Part shown: positions 8,626-16,862 of the stretch, in pieces | Position numbering within the stretch: position 1 is the first letter of the stretch | Layout of the letters: every line of letters starts with the position of its first letter | Assembly (NCBI GenBank): GCA_035547755.1 | Contig: DASZUG010000061.1 | Span: 135,258 to 199,257, forward strand | DNA length: 64,000 bases | Reading direction: 5' to 3' | Origin: Mesorhizobium_L sp035547755 | Lineage (GTDB): Bacteria; Pseudomonadota; Alphaproteobacteria; Rhizobiales; Rhizobiaceae | Notes under the pieces: model-generated | Databases searched by the model: none | Told to the model about the DNA's origin: nothing | The model's input: the letters and a program-made list of their open reading frames with translations, nothing else | Made by a program: the position numbers and the translations under genes

Positions 8626-9565
8626 TGCCGCGCACCTCTCGTGTGCCCTCGCCGTAAAGGCTAATTTCACTTAGCCCGAAAAGGCCGCTGACCACGCCGG
8701 CATGCATGACGAGCCGGAGAACGGCACGATTGCGCCGGATCGGAAAAGCGGCGAACAGGGCGGAAGCCAGAAGGCAATAGCCGACCTTCGTCGCCGCGAC
8801 GCCAGCCTTGAGGAGCAAACCAGCGACATCCTTATCCTCCCCAAGCAGCCGCCCATGGGTCTGGCCCATGCGGAAGCGGCGTTTCAGAAGCCAGGAGAAC
8901 GAGGCCCGACTTTGAGGTACGGGCTCCAGGACGAGTGCCCCCGGCGCATAGGCGATCGCGCCGCCTTCCCGACAGAGGCGTGAAAAATATTCCGTGTCCT
9001 CGCCGCCCGTTCGTCCGAGCGCGAGGTTGAAGCGGCGCCGGCCAACCAATGGCGAGGAACGGCGCAGCAGCACGTTGCAGGTATAGCCGGTCAGGATTTT
9101 CCCCCGCACCCAGACGGGGAAGGTGGAGTGAAAATCACCTGTTCGCATCCAGCGCGGCGCATCCTCCCGATAGATGGCCTGGACGGGGCCAAGCACTGCT
9201 TCCGCGCCGGTCGCATCCGCCGTCGCAAGAAGTTCCGAGAGCCATTTGGGAGAAACGGTCTCGTCATCGTCGACAAAGGCCAGGAAGTCACCTTCGCCAG
9301 CGTCGAGGCATGCATTGCGGGCGATCGAAATGTTCGATCCCGGCGCGTGGAGATAAAGGATATCGAATGGTATCTGCGGCCGCAGCCTTTCCACCAGATC
9401 GTGCGCGCTCGGTGTAAAATCGTTATCCGCGACGACGATGCGGATCGCCGCGCCCCCCGGCACCGCAAGCGCGCCGATGGACCGGAGCGTGTTTTCGAGT
9501 TGCGCGCGGCGATAGGTGCAGACGCAGAGATCCACCCGTGTTTCACGATGCCCGATACCGCTCAT
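8615..9565 (-). CDS. exoM: Glycosyltransferase family 2, ExoM
   Basis: 316 residues, close in length to Sinorhizobium ExoM and matching it in many stretches: CVCTYRR near the N-terminus, VVADND, PFDILYLHAPGSNISIARN, DFLAFVDDDETVS (metal-binding DDD), RWMRTGDFHSTFPVW, TGYTCN, GGEDT and RRFRMGQTHGRLL. ExoM adds a beta-1,4-glucose to the growing lipid-linked succinoglycan unit in the cytoplasm. The frame opens at 9739. I use ATG 9565, which has GGGAGGTG upstream and an ATGA overlap with the exoA stop. The C-terminus is hydrophobic (~250-300), suggesting membrane association. This is one of the most secure exo assignments in the window. Confidence 0.92.
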   Translation of the reverse strand: MSGIGHRETRVDLCVCTYRRAQLENTLRSIGALAVPGGAAIRIVVADNDFTPSAHDLVERLRPQIPFDILYLHAPGSNISIARNACLDAGEGDFLAFVDDDETVSPKWLSELLATADATGAEAVLGPVQAIYREDAPRWMRTGDFHSTFPVWVRGKILTGYTCNVLLRRSSPLVGRRRFNLALGRTGGEDTEYFSRLCREGGAIAYAPGALVLEPVPQSRASFSWLLKRRFRMGQTHGRLLGEDKDVAGLLLKAGVAATKVGYCLLASALFAAFPIRRNRAVLRLVMHAGVVSGLFGLSEISLYGEGTREVRGNAG

Positions 9566-10602
9566 TCGCGCACCTCCCGCTTGCGGAAATCCAGCCGTCG
9601 GAAATCGAACAGTTGCAGCCAAAAACCCGCCGACCAGGCGAGATGCATCACCATGGCGGAAAATCCCGCCAGCGGGCCGTAGGGATCGCGCTGGCGCACC
9701 GCCATCCATGCGCCATAGCCGAGGCATGCCCCGGCCCATAGCGCGGCCGGCACCAAAGCCACCCAGTTGAGCATCGCCAACGATGCTCCCGCGACGACGG
9801 GGAAAACCATGAGCGGGATCATCTGGCGGATCTTCGGGATCGCGCGATGCTTGAGGATGTTCTTCGCGCGCCCTCGTCCATAGCCGAGATACTGGCGGAA
9901 GAGGCCTGGCACGGACGCTCGCGGATAATAGACCATGCTGGTCTTGTCGGTGATCCAGATGCGATAGCCGGCGTTGCGCAGGCGATAATCGAATTCGGCG
10001 TCTTCATTGTGACTGAAGCTTTCGTCATAGCCGCCGACCGCCTCGAAGGCCGCGATCCGCATCCATGCGTGATGGCCATGGTCGGTCCAGTGCCCCTTCG
10101 TGCCGAGACGATGAACCGAGCCGCCATTGCCGAGTCGCGAATTCTGCGCCGCCGCCGTCGCCTTCTGAAAGGCGCCAACGCCGCGTGTTTCCATCGACAC
10201 AACCACCGCATCCGCGCCAGTGGCCTCGGCTTCTTCGAGAAGCCTGTCGCAATAGGTGGCCGGATATTCCCCATGCGCATCGATGCGGATCAGGCTTTGG
10301 AAATCCTGCCCCAATTTCCGGACGGCAAGGTTGACCGCCGCGCTCTGCAGGCGCTTTTCATTGTCAAGCACGCACACGCGCGGATTGGACGCGGCGATCC
10401 TGCCAATGATATCGCGCGTGCCGTCGGTGCTGCCGCCATCGACGATGGCGATTGCCATGCCGAGCCTTTCGGCGGGCGAGGTCAGCCTGTCGACGACCGC
10501 TTCGATATGCGTCGCTTCGTTGAGACATGGAATGACGGCGAGGACCGGGCACAAAGCCCGTCCGCCGGTCGCATCCTGTCTCTGGGGAACCTTATCGGTC
10601 AT
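9562..10602 (-). CDS. exoA: Glycosyltransferase family 2, ExoA
   Basis: 346 residues. ExoA adds the first glucose (beta-1,3) to the galactosyl-PP-undecaprenol made by ExoY. Seen: VIPCLNEATHIEAVV, IVDGGSTDGT, RLQSAAVNLA, RIDAHGEYP (metal-binding D-x-H), WTDHGHHAWMR, SHNEDAEFDYRLRNAGYRIW and YLGYGRGRAKN, followed by C-terminal membrane helices (~250-320). These match Sinorhizobium ExoA nearly motif for motif. ATG 10602 is chosen because it forms a TGATG junction with the exoL stop; the frame itself opens at 10752 inside exoL. Translationally coupled on both sides. Confidence 0.93.
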   Translation of the reverse strand: MTDKVPQRQDATGGRALCPVLAVIPCLNEATHIEAVVDRLTSPAERLGMAIAIVDGGSTDGTRDIIGRIAASNPRVCVLDNEKRLQSAAVNLAVRKLGQDFQSLIRIDAHGEYPATYCDRLLEEAEATGADAVVVSMETRGVGAFQKATAAAQNSRLGNGGSVHRLGTKGHWTDHGHHAWMRIAAFEAVGGYDESFSHNEDAEFDYRLRNAGYRIWITDKTSMVYYPRASVPGLFRQYLGYGRGRAKNILKHRAIPKIRQMIPLMVFPVVAGASLAMLNWVALVPAALWAGACLGYGAWMAVRQRDPYGPLAGFSAMVMHLAWSAGFWLQLFDFRRLDFRKREVRE

Positions 10603-11777
10603 CACACTGCCTGCAGGAGCATGTCGTTCATCGGTCGCGGCGAAAGCGAAGCGAGGCGCTCGACCAGGGCGCGGCAGTCCCTCAGGTCGCATACCCATGT
10701 CGTCTGGTCCTGAACGAGGATCCTGTTGCGCGCCGCCGAATAGACGTCGCAATCCATTCCGCCAAGGCGATTGGCGAGCGATGCGTCAGACACCTCGTCC
10801 AGCACGATCCCGATATGCCGCTCTTCGAGGAAATGCCCCGTCTCGGTCGCGGTCGCCGCGATCGGCACGGCGCCATAGCGGCAACCTTCGAAGAGCCTGT
10901 TCGGCAGAAGCCAGCGCGAGTTGAGCCCCTCTTCGAAGAAATCGATCGCCCAGGAGAAATGCACCGCGCCGTAGATGGACGCCAGATCCTCCGGATTGCG
11001 ATAGGGGCCATCGAACCGCATGAAGGGTTCGGCCGCGACGCGGCGGTCGAAATCCTCGAATTCGGAATAGGCCGGACGGCCCCGCAGCACGACTTCGAAG
11101 CGTCCTTCCATCCGCCGCGTAAAGGAAGCGAGGAGATCGAGCGACTTCCGGCAGCGAAGCGCGCCGAACCAGCCTATCACCCACGGTTCCTTAGCCTTCG
11201 GCATAGCCGGTTTAGCATTGAAAGCCTCAGGTTTTTCAACCAGTTCCAATACTTTGTTGTAAAGAAGTGCGATGGGCGCCTTCGTCTGGCCGAAACTCTT
11301 GAAATAATCGCGCACGAACGCCGGCGAACTGGTCAGGAGGAGCGCTGCGTTCTTCCCCAGCATTCGCTCGGCGCTGCGCATCGCCCAGGAGACGCCGTTT
11401 TGCCCAATAAGGAGTCGATGAATGTCGAGGCATTCGTAAACGATCGGAATGTCGGCCGAGAACAGGCCCCGCGCGCGAGAAGCAAGCGCCAGCATTTCAA
11501 GATTGCGGCCGATGATGACATCGGGTTTCGCTACATGGCGAAGCCTGTTGCCGAGCATTGCGGCGGCGCGCATGACGGCCGCGAGACGTTGGCCGAATTT
11601 CCCGTCTCTGGTGCGCCCGAGATCGATCGGCGACAGCGCCATGATGTCGGGCGCCACATCCGCCGCGCGTCGGAAACCCGCCAATACCACATCGGCGCCG
11701 CCTGCACGCAGCATCATCACGCGCCGGCGCACGGCGGGATCGGAAAGATCATGCACGAAATAGAGGACGCGCAGCAT
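10602..11777 (-). CDS. exoL: Glycosyltransferase ExoL
   Basis: 391 residues starting MLRVLYFVHDLSDPAVRRRV. ExoL adds the second glucose (beta-1,4) in succinoglycan assembly. The protein has a GT-B-like layout: an N-terminal Rossmann-type domain, a central WVIGWFGALRCRKSLDLL hinge, and a C-terminal LLPNRLFEGCRYGAVPIA block corresponding to the nucleotide-sugar site, with the Asn/Glu pair where GT4 enzymes have their EX7E. SD GAGGGGCATCG precedes the ATG. First gene of the tightly coupled exoL-exoA-exoM-exoO run; 357 bases without a gene lie upstream. The name rests on N-terminal resemblance and on the conserved L-A-M-O-P order. Confidence 0.85.
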   Translation of the reverse strand: MLRVLYFVHDLSDPAVRRRVMMLRAGGADVVLAGFRRAADVAPDIMALSPIDLGRTRDGKFGQRLAAVMRAAAMLGNRLRHVAKPDVIIGRNLEMLALASRARGLFSADIPIVYECLDIHRLLIGQNGVSWAMRSAERMLGKNAALLLTSSPAFVRDYFKSFGQTKAPIALLYNKVLELVEKPEAFNAKPAMPKAKEPWVIGWFGALRCRKSLDLLASFTRRMEGRFEVVLRGRPAYSEFEDFDRRVAAEPFMRFDGPYRNPEDLASIYGAVHFSWAIDFFEEGLNSRWLLPNRLFEGCRYGAVPIAATATETGHFLEERHIGIVLDEVSDASLANRLGGMDCDVYSAARNRILVQDQTTWVCDLRDCRALVERLASLSPRPMNDMLLQAV

Positions 11778-12134
11778 CGATGCCCCTCTTCGGAATTAGT
11801 CGGGATTGTGGGTGGCGCCTACCGCCAGTCGGCGGGGAGGCCCCGCTGTCGCGGCGCGAGAATAGTTCGCGGATCGGCGCGCGCGCAGGGGCGCCGCATG
11901 GCTGTCCCTCGTGATCGGCGCTCCGGTCCCGTTGATTGCCTTTGAGGCGATCCGCATCTCGCCGTTCAGGCCTGACGTCATACCCTGTTCCCGTTGCTAG
12001 GGCCGCGCCTCCTCACGCCGCCGGCCTAAGTCAGAAGGAAATGTTGCACCGCACCTATAGTGAGTACGGGGTATGAGAATGTGGCACTTGGGGCATTTTG
12101 CGAGCCCGGCGCGGTAACTTTTTGTAGGCGGCCG
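11778..12134. other. Gene-free stretch upstream of exoL
   Basis: No convincing gene on either strand. It lies between the coiled-coil gene and exoL, both leftward, so it may hold a separate promoter for the exoL-A-M-O-P genes. I could not identify a clear -35/-10 pair. A TGGCAC near 12081 lacks the spacing needed for a sigma-54 site. Confidence 0.4.
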
Positions 12135-12518
12135 TTAAAAAGAAACCTGGCCGGCTCTCTCGTCAGCCGCGCCATCTTCCTTGTTTTCCTCGAAAAACCG
12201 GACAGCCTTCCTGTCGAGATCGGTAACGAAGGCGATCTGCGATTCGAGCAATGCGATGCGCTTGTTGTAGCGGATCATCGTTTCGGTCATGTCGTCGATC
12301 CTGGCCGAGATGTTGTCATCGGCACGGTCGTCCTCCAGCGCCTGCTGGGAGAAGGCGGCATCCGCCATAATGCCTTCATAACGCGCGCGAAGACCGTCGC
12401 GCTCATGCTCGATATCGGCCTGAAATTCATGAAGCATCCGCCGCAACCGCTCCAGCCGGCTTTCGTCCGTCTGCCGGTCGCGGATGGGATTTCTGGTTCG
12501 AAAGCGGAACAACGCCAT
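12135..12518 (-). CDS. Small coiled-coil protein of unknown function in the exo locus
   Basis: 127 residues, MALFRFRTRN..., highly charged and almost entirely helical/heptad-like from ~residue 15 to 115 (runs such as ESRLERLRRMLHEFQADIEHERDGLRARYEGI). No signal peptide, no membrane helix, no cysteine. The frame opens at 12533; ATG 12518 has GGAG nine bases upstream. It sits between two exo GT genes in the same direction (128 bases downstream of the GT2, 357 bases before exoL), so a role in EPS assembly or its regulation is possible but unproven. I do not recognise the family. Confidence 0.7.
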   Translation of the reverse strand: MALFRFRTRNPIRDRQTDESRLERLRRMLHEFQADIEHERDGLRARYEGIMADAAFSQQALEDDRADDNISARIDDMTETMIRYNKRIALLESQIAFVTDLDRKAVRFFEENKEDGAADERAGQVSF

Positions 12519-12646
12519 GTCTCTCGACTCCATCTCCGTGGCTTTGGGGATTCGCGCCCGACAGCAATTTCACCCCCCTTAGGAAACGGGTAACTGATTT
12601 GCGGCGGATCGCCAAACGCGTTCAATCGCTCTCAAAGCGACGCCGC

Positions 12647-13645
12647 TCAATCAGCGCTCTGCCCCTGCAACAGATAACGGGGGACGGGTCCCGCAGTCGG
12701 GGAAGACCCTCTCCCCGTGAACGCTTCGATCTTGTCGGCCGCGATGCCGCGGACAATCGCCGGCAAGGCGGCAGGGTGTTTGAGGGCATGGAAGCCGGCC
12801 CGGCCGATTCCGTCCGCCTTCTTCACGTCGAGAAACCGGCGCAAGGCGTAACGGCTTCCGACATTGCGTTCGTGCTGCCGCAACGCGCTGCGGGCATCGT
12901 CGGTCAGGCCCGGCAACGCCATCAGCGCATGATCGGCATCGCAGAGATGCCTCAAATCCTCCGTCCGGTGCTGTCCGCTCAGCGAATCGGGCCGCACGAC
13001 GGCGGCATAACCGCAATCGTGGATGATCTTGTAGCGCGCGCCCTTCACCAGGGCGCGTGCGTAAAATTCATAATCCTCGCCGAGTCGCATATCCTCATTG
13101 TAGCGAAGGGCCGCTTTTTCGAGGAAATCCCGTCGGATCACAGGCTTCAGGAAACCGAGTTCGCCGCGTTTGGCTCCGCGTGTCGAAACATTTCCGAGGA
13201 TGAATTCCGCCAGCCCCAGCATCCGCGGCGCAGCCTCGAAAGAGCGGACGTCCGATTCGGAAAAATCGTCCTGCCGATCGACGAAGACGATATTGTCGGC
13301 GATCAGGTCCCATCCCTCATGGCGAAAGAGTCTGCCGAATCGCCCTTTCAGGAAAAAATCGTCCGCATCGAGGATCGCCAGAAAGGGCGCGGTCGAATGG
13401 GCAATAGCATGATTGCGCGCAAAGGCCGGTCCGCGGTTTGTCTCCAGCCTCAGGACGCGCAGACGACCGGTTCCATCATCTCTCGCCATCGCCTTTCCGG
13501 ACGTGTCGTCGGTCGAACCATCATCCACCACAACCACTTCCGCGACCACCCCATCCTGCAAGGCCGAGGCAACCGCGCGCGAAATCGTGTCCGATGCGTT
13601 CTTCGCAGCAATGATGACGCAGACTGTCGCCGTCATGGATGTCAT
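12647..13645 (-). CDS. Glycosyltransferase family 2, ExoU/ExoO-like
   Basis: 332 residues. GT-A motifs: VCVIIAAKNASDTISRAVASAL, VVVDDGSTDDT, RGPAFARNHAIA, ILDADDFF, and MRLGEDYEFYARALVKGARY. The start at 13645 has GAGG six bases upstream; a second ATG lies nine bases further in. It is a paralogue of the exoO product at 7708-8625. In succinoglycan both ExoO and ExoU make beta-1,6 links, so ExoU is the natural guess, but ExoW cannot be excluded by eye. Follows exoX by 100 bases, same strand. Confidence 0.82.
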   Translation of the reverse strand: MTSMTATVCVIIAAKNASDTISRAVASALQDGVVAEVVVVDDGSTDDTSGKAMARDDGTGRLRVLRLETNRGPAFARNHAIAHSTAPFLAILDADDFFLKGRFGRLFRHEGWDLIADNIVFVDRQDDFSESDVRSFEAAPRMLGLAEFILGNVSTRGAKRGELGFLKPVIRRDFLEKAALRYNEDMRLGEDYEFYARALVKGARYKIIHDCGYAAVVRPDSLSGQHRTEDLRHLCDADHALMALPGLTDDARSALRQHERNVGSRYALRRFLDVKKADGIGRAGFHALKHPAALPAIVRGIAADKIEAFTGRGSSPTAGPVPRYLLQGQSAD

Positions 13646-13744
13646 GAGATCCCTCGTAGCCGTGCCGACGCGCGAGCGCCGCAAATCGCGAACGAGGCTG
13701 ACCTTTGGCGAAAGCGGAAGGCATTTTGATGTCAGAGCGCCCGG

Positions 13745-14032
13745 TCAGGGATGGCGCGACCGCGAGGCATTCGGCAGGCGGGACGCGGCGGCCTTGGTCG
13801 AATTCTTCTCGGCGATCTTCGGCTCTCTCCCAGGTCTGCCATCGGCATCCTTCTTTCCATGCGAGCGCCAGACGAGCAAAAGCACCGCCGCGAAATAGCC
13901 GATCTGGATCAGAATGCCACAAAGGATCGTATGAACGATCGTAGCCCACCAGGAATGAGTAATAAAATAGGTAACGACGGCGAAGGTTATCAGAACAAGG
14001 ACGAGACCACGAAAGAACAAAAGGAAGGACAT
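13745..14032 (-). CDS. exoX: Exopolysaccharide production repressor ExoX (SyrA-like small membrane protein)
   Basis: 95 residues: two hydrophobic helices (~3-22 and ~29-53, MSFLLFFRGLVLVLITFAVV then WWATIVHTILCGILIQIGYF) and a basic/polar tail. This is the layout of rhizobial ExoX/SyrA, small inner-membrane proteins that lower EPS production post-translationally, with the ExoX:ExoY ratio setting output. SD GGAAGGATAG precedes the ATG. Divergent from exoY, with ~575 bases between the two starts, and first of the leftward exo genes. The family call rests on length, topology, sequence feel and position; no catalytic motif exists to check. Confidence 0.75.
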   Translation of the reverse strand: MSFLLFFRGLVLVLITFAVVTYFITHSWWATIVHTILCGILIQIGYFAAVLLLVWRSHGKKDADGRPGREPKIAEKNSTKAAASRLPNASRSRHP

Positions 14033-14262
14033 CTCTATCCTTCCATGACGATTGACTGCGGCTGTCCTCCGACAACCATGGTAATCGCCTCCCTTCCCAG
14101 ATGCTTCAAAGAAGCATCCAGGTTCCGCGACCGCTTCACCACTTTCTCAATGGGCCCAAACCCTGCAAAACCCACTCTACCCGTACCCAATGTATATTGG
14201 ACATCCCAGGAACGCGCAATAGAGCTTCGGAGAGGTGTCGCGTAGAACGCGGCGTCAGGCAC

Positions 14263-14608
14263 TCTCCCGGGTTTGCCCTAAGCGGAGGGGGAAATGCGTT
14301 CTTCTCTGCCTTATCGAGAAATCCGAATTTTAGTTTTCTTTCATTTTGGTTTAATAAGTAACACGTAAAATATATCTCCGAATATAAAAGTTGCTGTTTG
14401 AGTTTTTCCTTTCTATTTTACCAGTAATTATTGAGAAGAATCGCTCCATATTCCGCAAATCTAACAAATCGTTACAAAATATGATGGCCGCTGCCGCATT
14501 TTTCTGGATTTTGCCTCCCATCTAACGCCCAGCGCGCGATATGCCTGTCATATTGCGATGCAACATTCTGTTGCCGGTCAATCCTCCAACATACACACGG
14601 AGCCGCAC
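14263..14608. promoter_or_regulatory. AT-rich exoX-exoY divergent regulatory region
   Basis: Contains no convincing gene. Bases ~14320-14520 are strikingly AT-rich compared with the flanks (long runs of A/T around 14335-14420 and 14450-14490), as expected for promoters and for binding of MucR/H-NS-like proteins. A perfect PhoB half-site CTGTCAT lies at 14545-14551, 58 bases before the exoY start; the second half-site is poor. Divergent promoters for exoX and exoY are inferred. Confidence 0.5.
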
Positions 14609-15289
14609 ATGAGGTACGCCGCCAGATTGGCAATTTGGTCATTACGCCTGCGATCCGCCGGCAATGAACACGTTCCGATAGGAGGGCTTACCAAGCGCGG
14701 CTTTGACATTGTCGCGGCATTGTCGGCGCTGGTGGTTCTCAGCCCGCTGCTGCTGATGCTCGCGCTGCTGGTCAAACTGTCCGACAAGGGTTCGGTCCTG
14801 TATGGGCACCGTCGTGTGGGGCGGAATGGCAACGATTTCCTGTGCCTGAAATTCAGGACGATGGTTGAAAATGGCGACGAAATCCTGATGGCGCATTTTG
14901 CCCGCGACCCGGATGCCAGGCAGGAATGGCTCGCCACTAGGAAGCTTCAGTGGGACCCGCGCGTGACGAAGGTGGGCCTCGTGTTGCGAAAGCTCAGCCT
15001 CGACGAACTGCCGCAACTGATCAATATATTACGCGGCGACATGAGTTTCGTCGGCCCGCGCCCGGTGGTGGAGGATGAACTCCAGCTCTACGGAAGCGCC
15101 GTGGAATGCTATCTCAGATCACGGCCGGGCCTGACGGGCCTTTGGCAGATCAGCGGCCGGAACAATGTCTCCTACGGCACGCGGGTCGAATTCGACCGGC
15201 ACTATGTCGAGAACTGGTCGTTCGCCCGAGACATGGTCATCATCGTGAAGACGTTCCCCGCCGTTCTGTCTTCACGCGGGAGTTATTGA
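14609..15289 (+). CDS. exoY: Undecaprenyl-phosphate galactose phosphotransferase ExoY
   Basis: 226 residues from ATG 14609 (SD CGGAG), the same length as Sinorhizobium ExoY; an upstream ATG at 14558 in frame is less likely. ExoY starts the repeat unit by transferring galactose-1-P to undecaprenyl phosphate. Seen: PIGGLTKRGFDIVAALSALV (single membrane helix), GHRRVGRNGNDFLCLKFRTM, RKLSLDELPQLINILRGDMSFVGPRPV (catalytic Asp-Glu), RSRPGLTGLWQISGRN and the C-terminal RGSY ending. These are the PHPT family signatures and match ExoY through the whole length. Leads the exoY-exoF-exoQ run. Confidence 0.96.
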   Translation: MRYAARLAIWSLRLRSAGNEHVPIGGLTKRGFDIVAALSALVVLSPLLLMLALLVKLSDKGSVLYGHRRVGRNGNDFLCLKFRTMVENGDEILMAHFARDPDARQEWLATRKLQWDPRVTKVGLVLRKLSLDELPQLINILRGDMSFVGPRPVVEDELQLYGSAVECYLRSRPGLTGLWQISGRNNVSYGTRVEFDRHYVENWSFARDMVIIVKTFPAVLSSRGSY

Positions 15290-15453
15290 AGGGGTTGCAG
15301 GGTCCGAGATATCGCCGTCAAGGTGCGCCTTCCGGCTCACACCTCTCGGGATGAGGACCGCGGCGCCAATCCTCACCCATCCTAAGGTGCTTGCGAAACA
15401 AGCCCCGAAGACGGCCGGAATTCCAGTCGCGTATGAGCGTCGATCGTAATCGA

Positions 15454-16749
15454 ATGAAGGCAAACGCTTTGATCACAAGTTCGAACAGGGCCGTTCGTTC
15501 GGCCGGCAGGTCCATTCCGATATCGGCCGGAGCGCTTCTTGCTTTCTTGCTGCTCGTATTCAGCATTCCCGCGCAAGCCGACGAATACCGTCTCGGAACG
15601 ATGGACAAGTTGGACATCCGTGTCGCCGAATGGCAGACGGCGCAAGGGTCGGTTCGCAATTGGCAATCGATCAACGGCGCCTATACGGTCGGCCCGTCGG
15701 GCGACATCTCCCTGCCGTTTCTCGGCCAGATGCCTGTCGCGGGCAAGTCGACGGGAGAAGTCGCGGCGGAGATCGGGCAGCAATTGCAGCAGAAATTCGG
15801 CCTTATCGACAAGCCGGCTGCATCGGTTGAGATAGCGGAATTCCGGCCTGTCTTCGTTTCAGGTGATGTCCAGACGCCGGGGCGCTATCCCTATCTCCCC
15901 GGCCTGACCGTGTTGAAGGCCATCAGTCTCGCCGGAGGGATGCGCCAGTCGGACGCTCTTAGCCAGCGTTTCCTGCGCGACTTCATCAACGCGCGCGGCA
16001 ACTATCAGGTCCTGATCGCCCAGCGCAACAGCCTGCTGGCTGCGAGCGCCCGGCTTGCCGCCGAAGCGCAGCACCAAAGCGCGATCGACTTCCCGAAGGA
16101 GGTCAAGAACAGTCCCGATGGTCAGAAGCTGATGGCCGACGAAACCGCCTTCAAGGAAGCGCGGGAGAAGAAACTTACCGCGCAGCTGAAGTCGCTGGCC
16201 GATCTCAAGGGCCTTCTCCAAAAGGAAGTCACGTCGCTTGCGGAGAAGATGGATAACCAGAACCATCAGATCGCCTTGACACAGCAGGAACTGTCGAATG
16301 TCAGCGCTCTCGCCAAGAAAGGCCTTGCCGTGAACCAGCGCTCGCTCACCCTGGAAGAGCAGATAGCGGAATTACAGGGAAAGCTTCTCGACATGGAAAC
16401 CGCGCAGCTTCGGGCGAAGCAGGGCATAAGCCAGGCGGACCAGGACAGCGCGAATCTCCAGAACGATCGCGATTCGGAGATCGCCCAGGATCGCCAGCAG
16501 GATGAGGCCGAATTGCGGGCCGTCGCGCTGAAGCTTTCCATGTATAAGGATTTGATGGCGGAAGCGGTCGAGAGCAGCCCTGCGACCATCAACCAATCCG
16601 TAGGAAGCAATACGCTCTCGGTGAACTATTCAATCGTGCGGACGCAGAACGGCAAGAGCCAGGAGATGCCCGCGGACGAAAATACGCCCGTTCAGCCGGG
16701 TGACGTCGTCAAGGTGGTGACAAAATCCATCCCGCTCGGATCGGACTGA
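15454..16749 (+). CDS. exoF: Polysaccharide export protein ExoF (OPX-type)
   Basis: About 431 residues. N-terminal helix/signal (ISAGALLAFLLLVFSIPAQA) then the polysaccharide export domain DEYRLGTMDKLDIRV...YTVGPSGDISLPFLGQMPVAGKSTGEVA, a SLBB-like segment VFVSGDVQTPGRYPYLPGLTVLKAI, and a long coiled coil (~230-380). The C-terminus returns to NYSIVRTQNGKSQEMPADEN..VQPGDVVKV. In Sinorhizobium ExoF is needed with ExoY for the first step and is thought to form part of the export channel. The start is uncertain: the open frame begins at TTG 15391, and ATGs lie at 15433 and 15454 with no strong SD for any. I use 15454 for the shortest n-region. No Cys lipobox is seen. Confidence 0.9.
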   Translation: MKANALITSSNRAVRSAGRSIPISAGALLAFLLLVFSIPAQADEYRLGTMDKLDIRVAEWQTAQGSVRNWQSINGAYTVGPSGDISLPFLGQMPVAGKSTGEVAAEIGQQLQQKFGLIDKPAASVEIAEFRPVFVSGDVQTPGRYPYLPGLTVLKAISLAGGMRQSDALSQRFLRDFINARGNYQVLIAQRNSLLAASARLAAEAQHQSAIDFPKEVKNSPDGQKLMADETAFKEAREKKLTAQLKSLADLKGLLQKEVTSLAEKMDNQNHQIALTQQELSNVSALAKKGLAVNQRSLTLEEQIAELQGKLLDMETAQLRAKQGISQADQDSANLQNDRDSEIAQDRQQDEAELRAVALKLSMYKDLMAEAVESSPATINQSVGSNTLSVNYSIVRTQNGKSQEMPADENTPVQPGDVVKVVTKSIPLGSD

Positions 16750-16862
16750 CCGGTAGCCGCGCTTGTGCATCCTTCAGATGAGTCGAACATGGAAACCAAC
16801 GGTTAAGGAGCAGCAGCCCGTGAAGGCGCTTCGCGGCCTGATCCGGCAGACGAGAAATTCCA

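Noticed and set aside
12080..12105. TGGCAC...TTGC resembling a sigma-54 promoter
   Set aside because: The GG and GC elements are not separated by the required ten bases in any pairing.
14035..14262. 75-residue minus-strand frame ending three bases before exoX
   Set aside because: Position would suit a coupled leader gene, but there is no recognisable feature and the ATG lacks an SD; probably chance.
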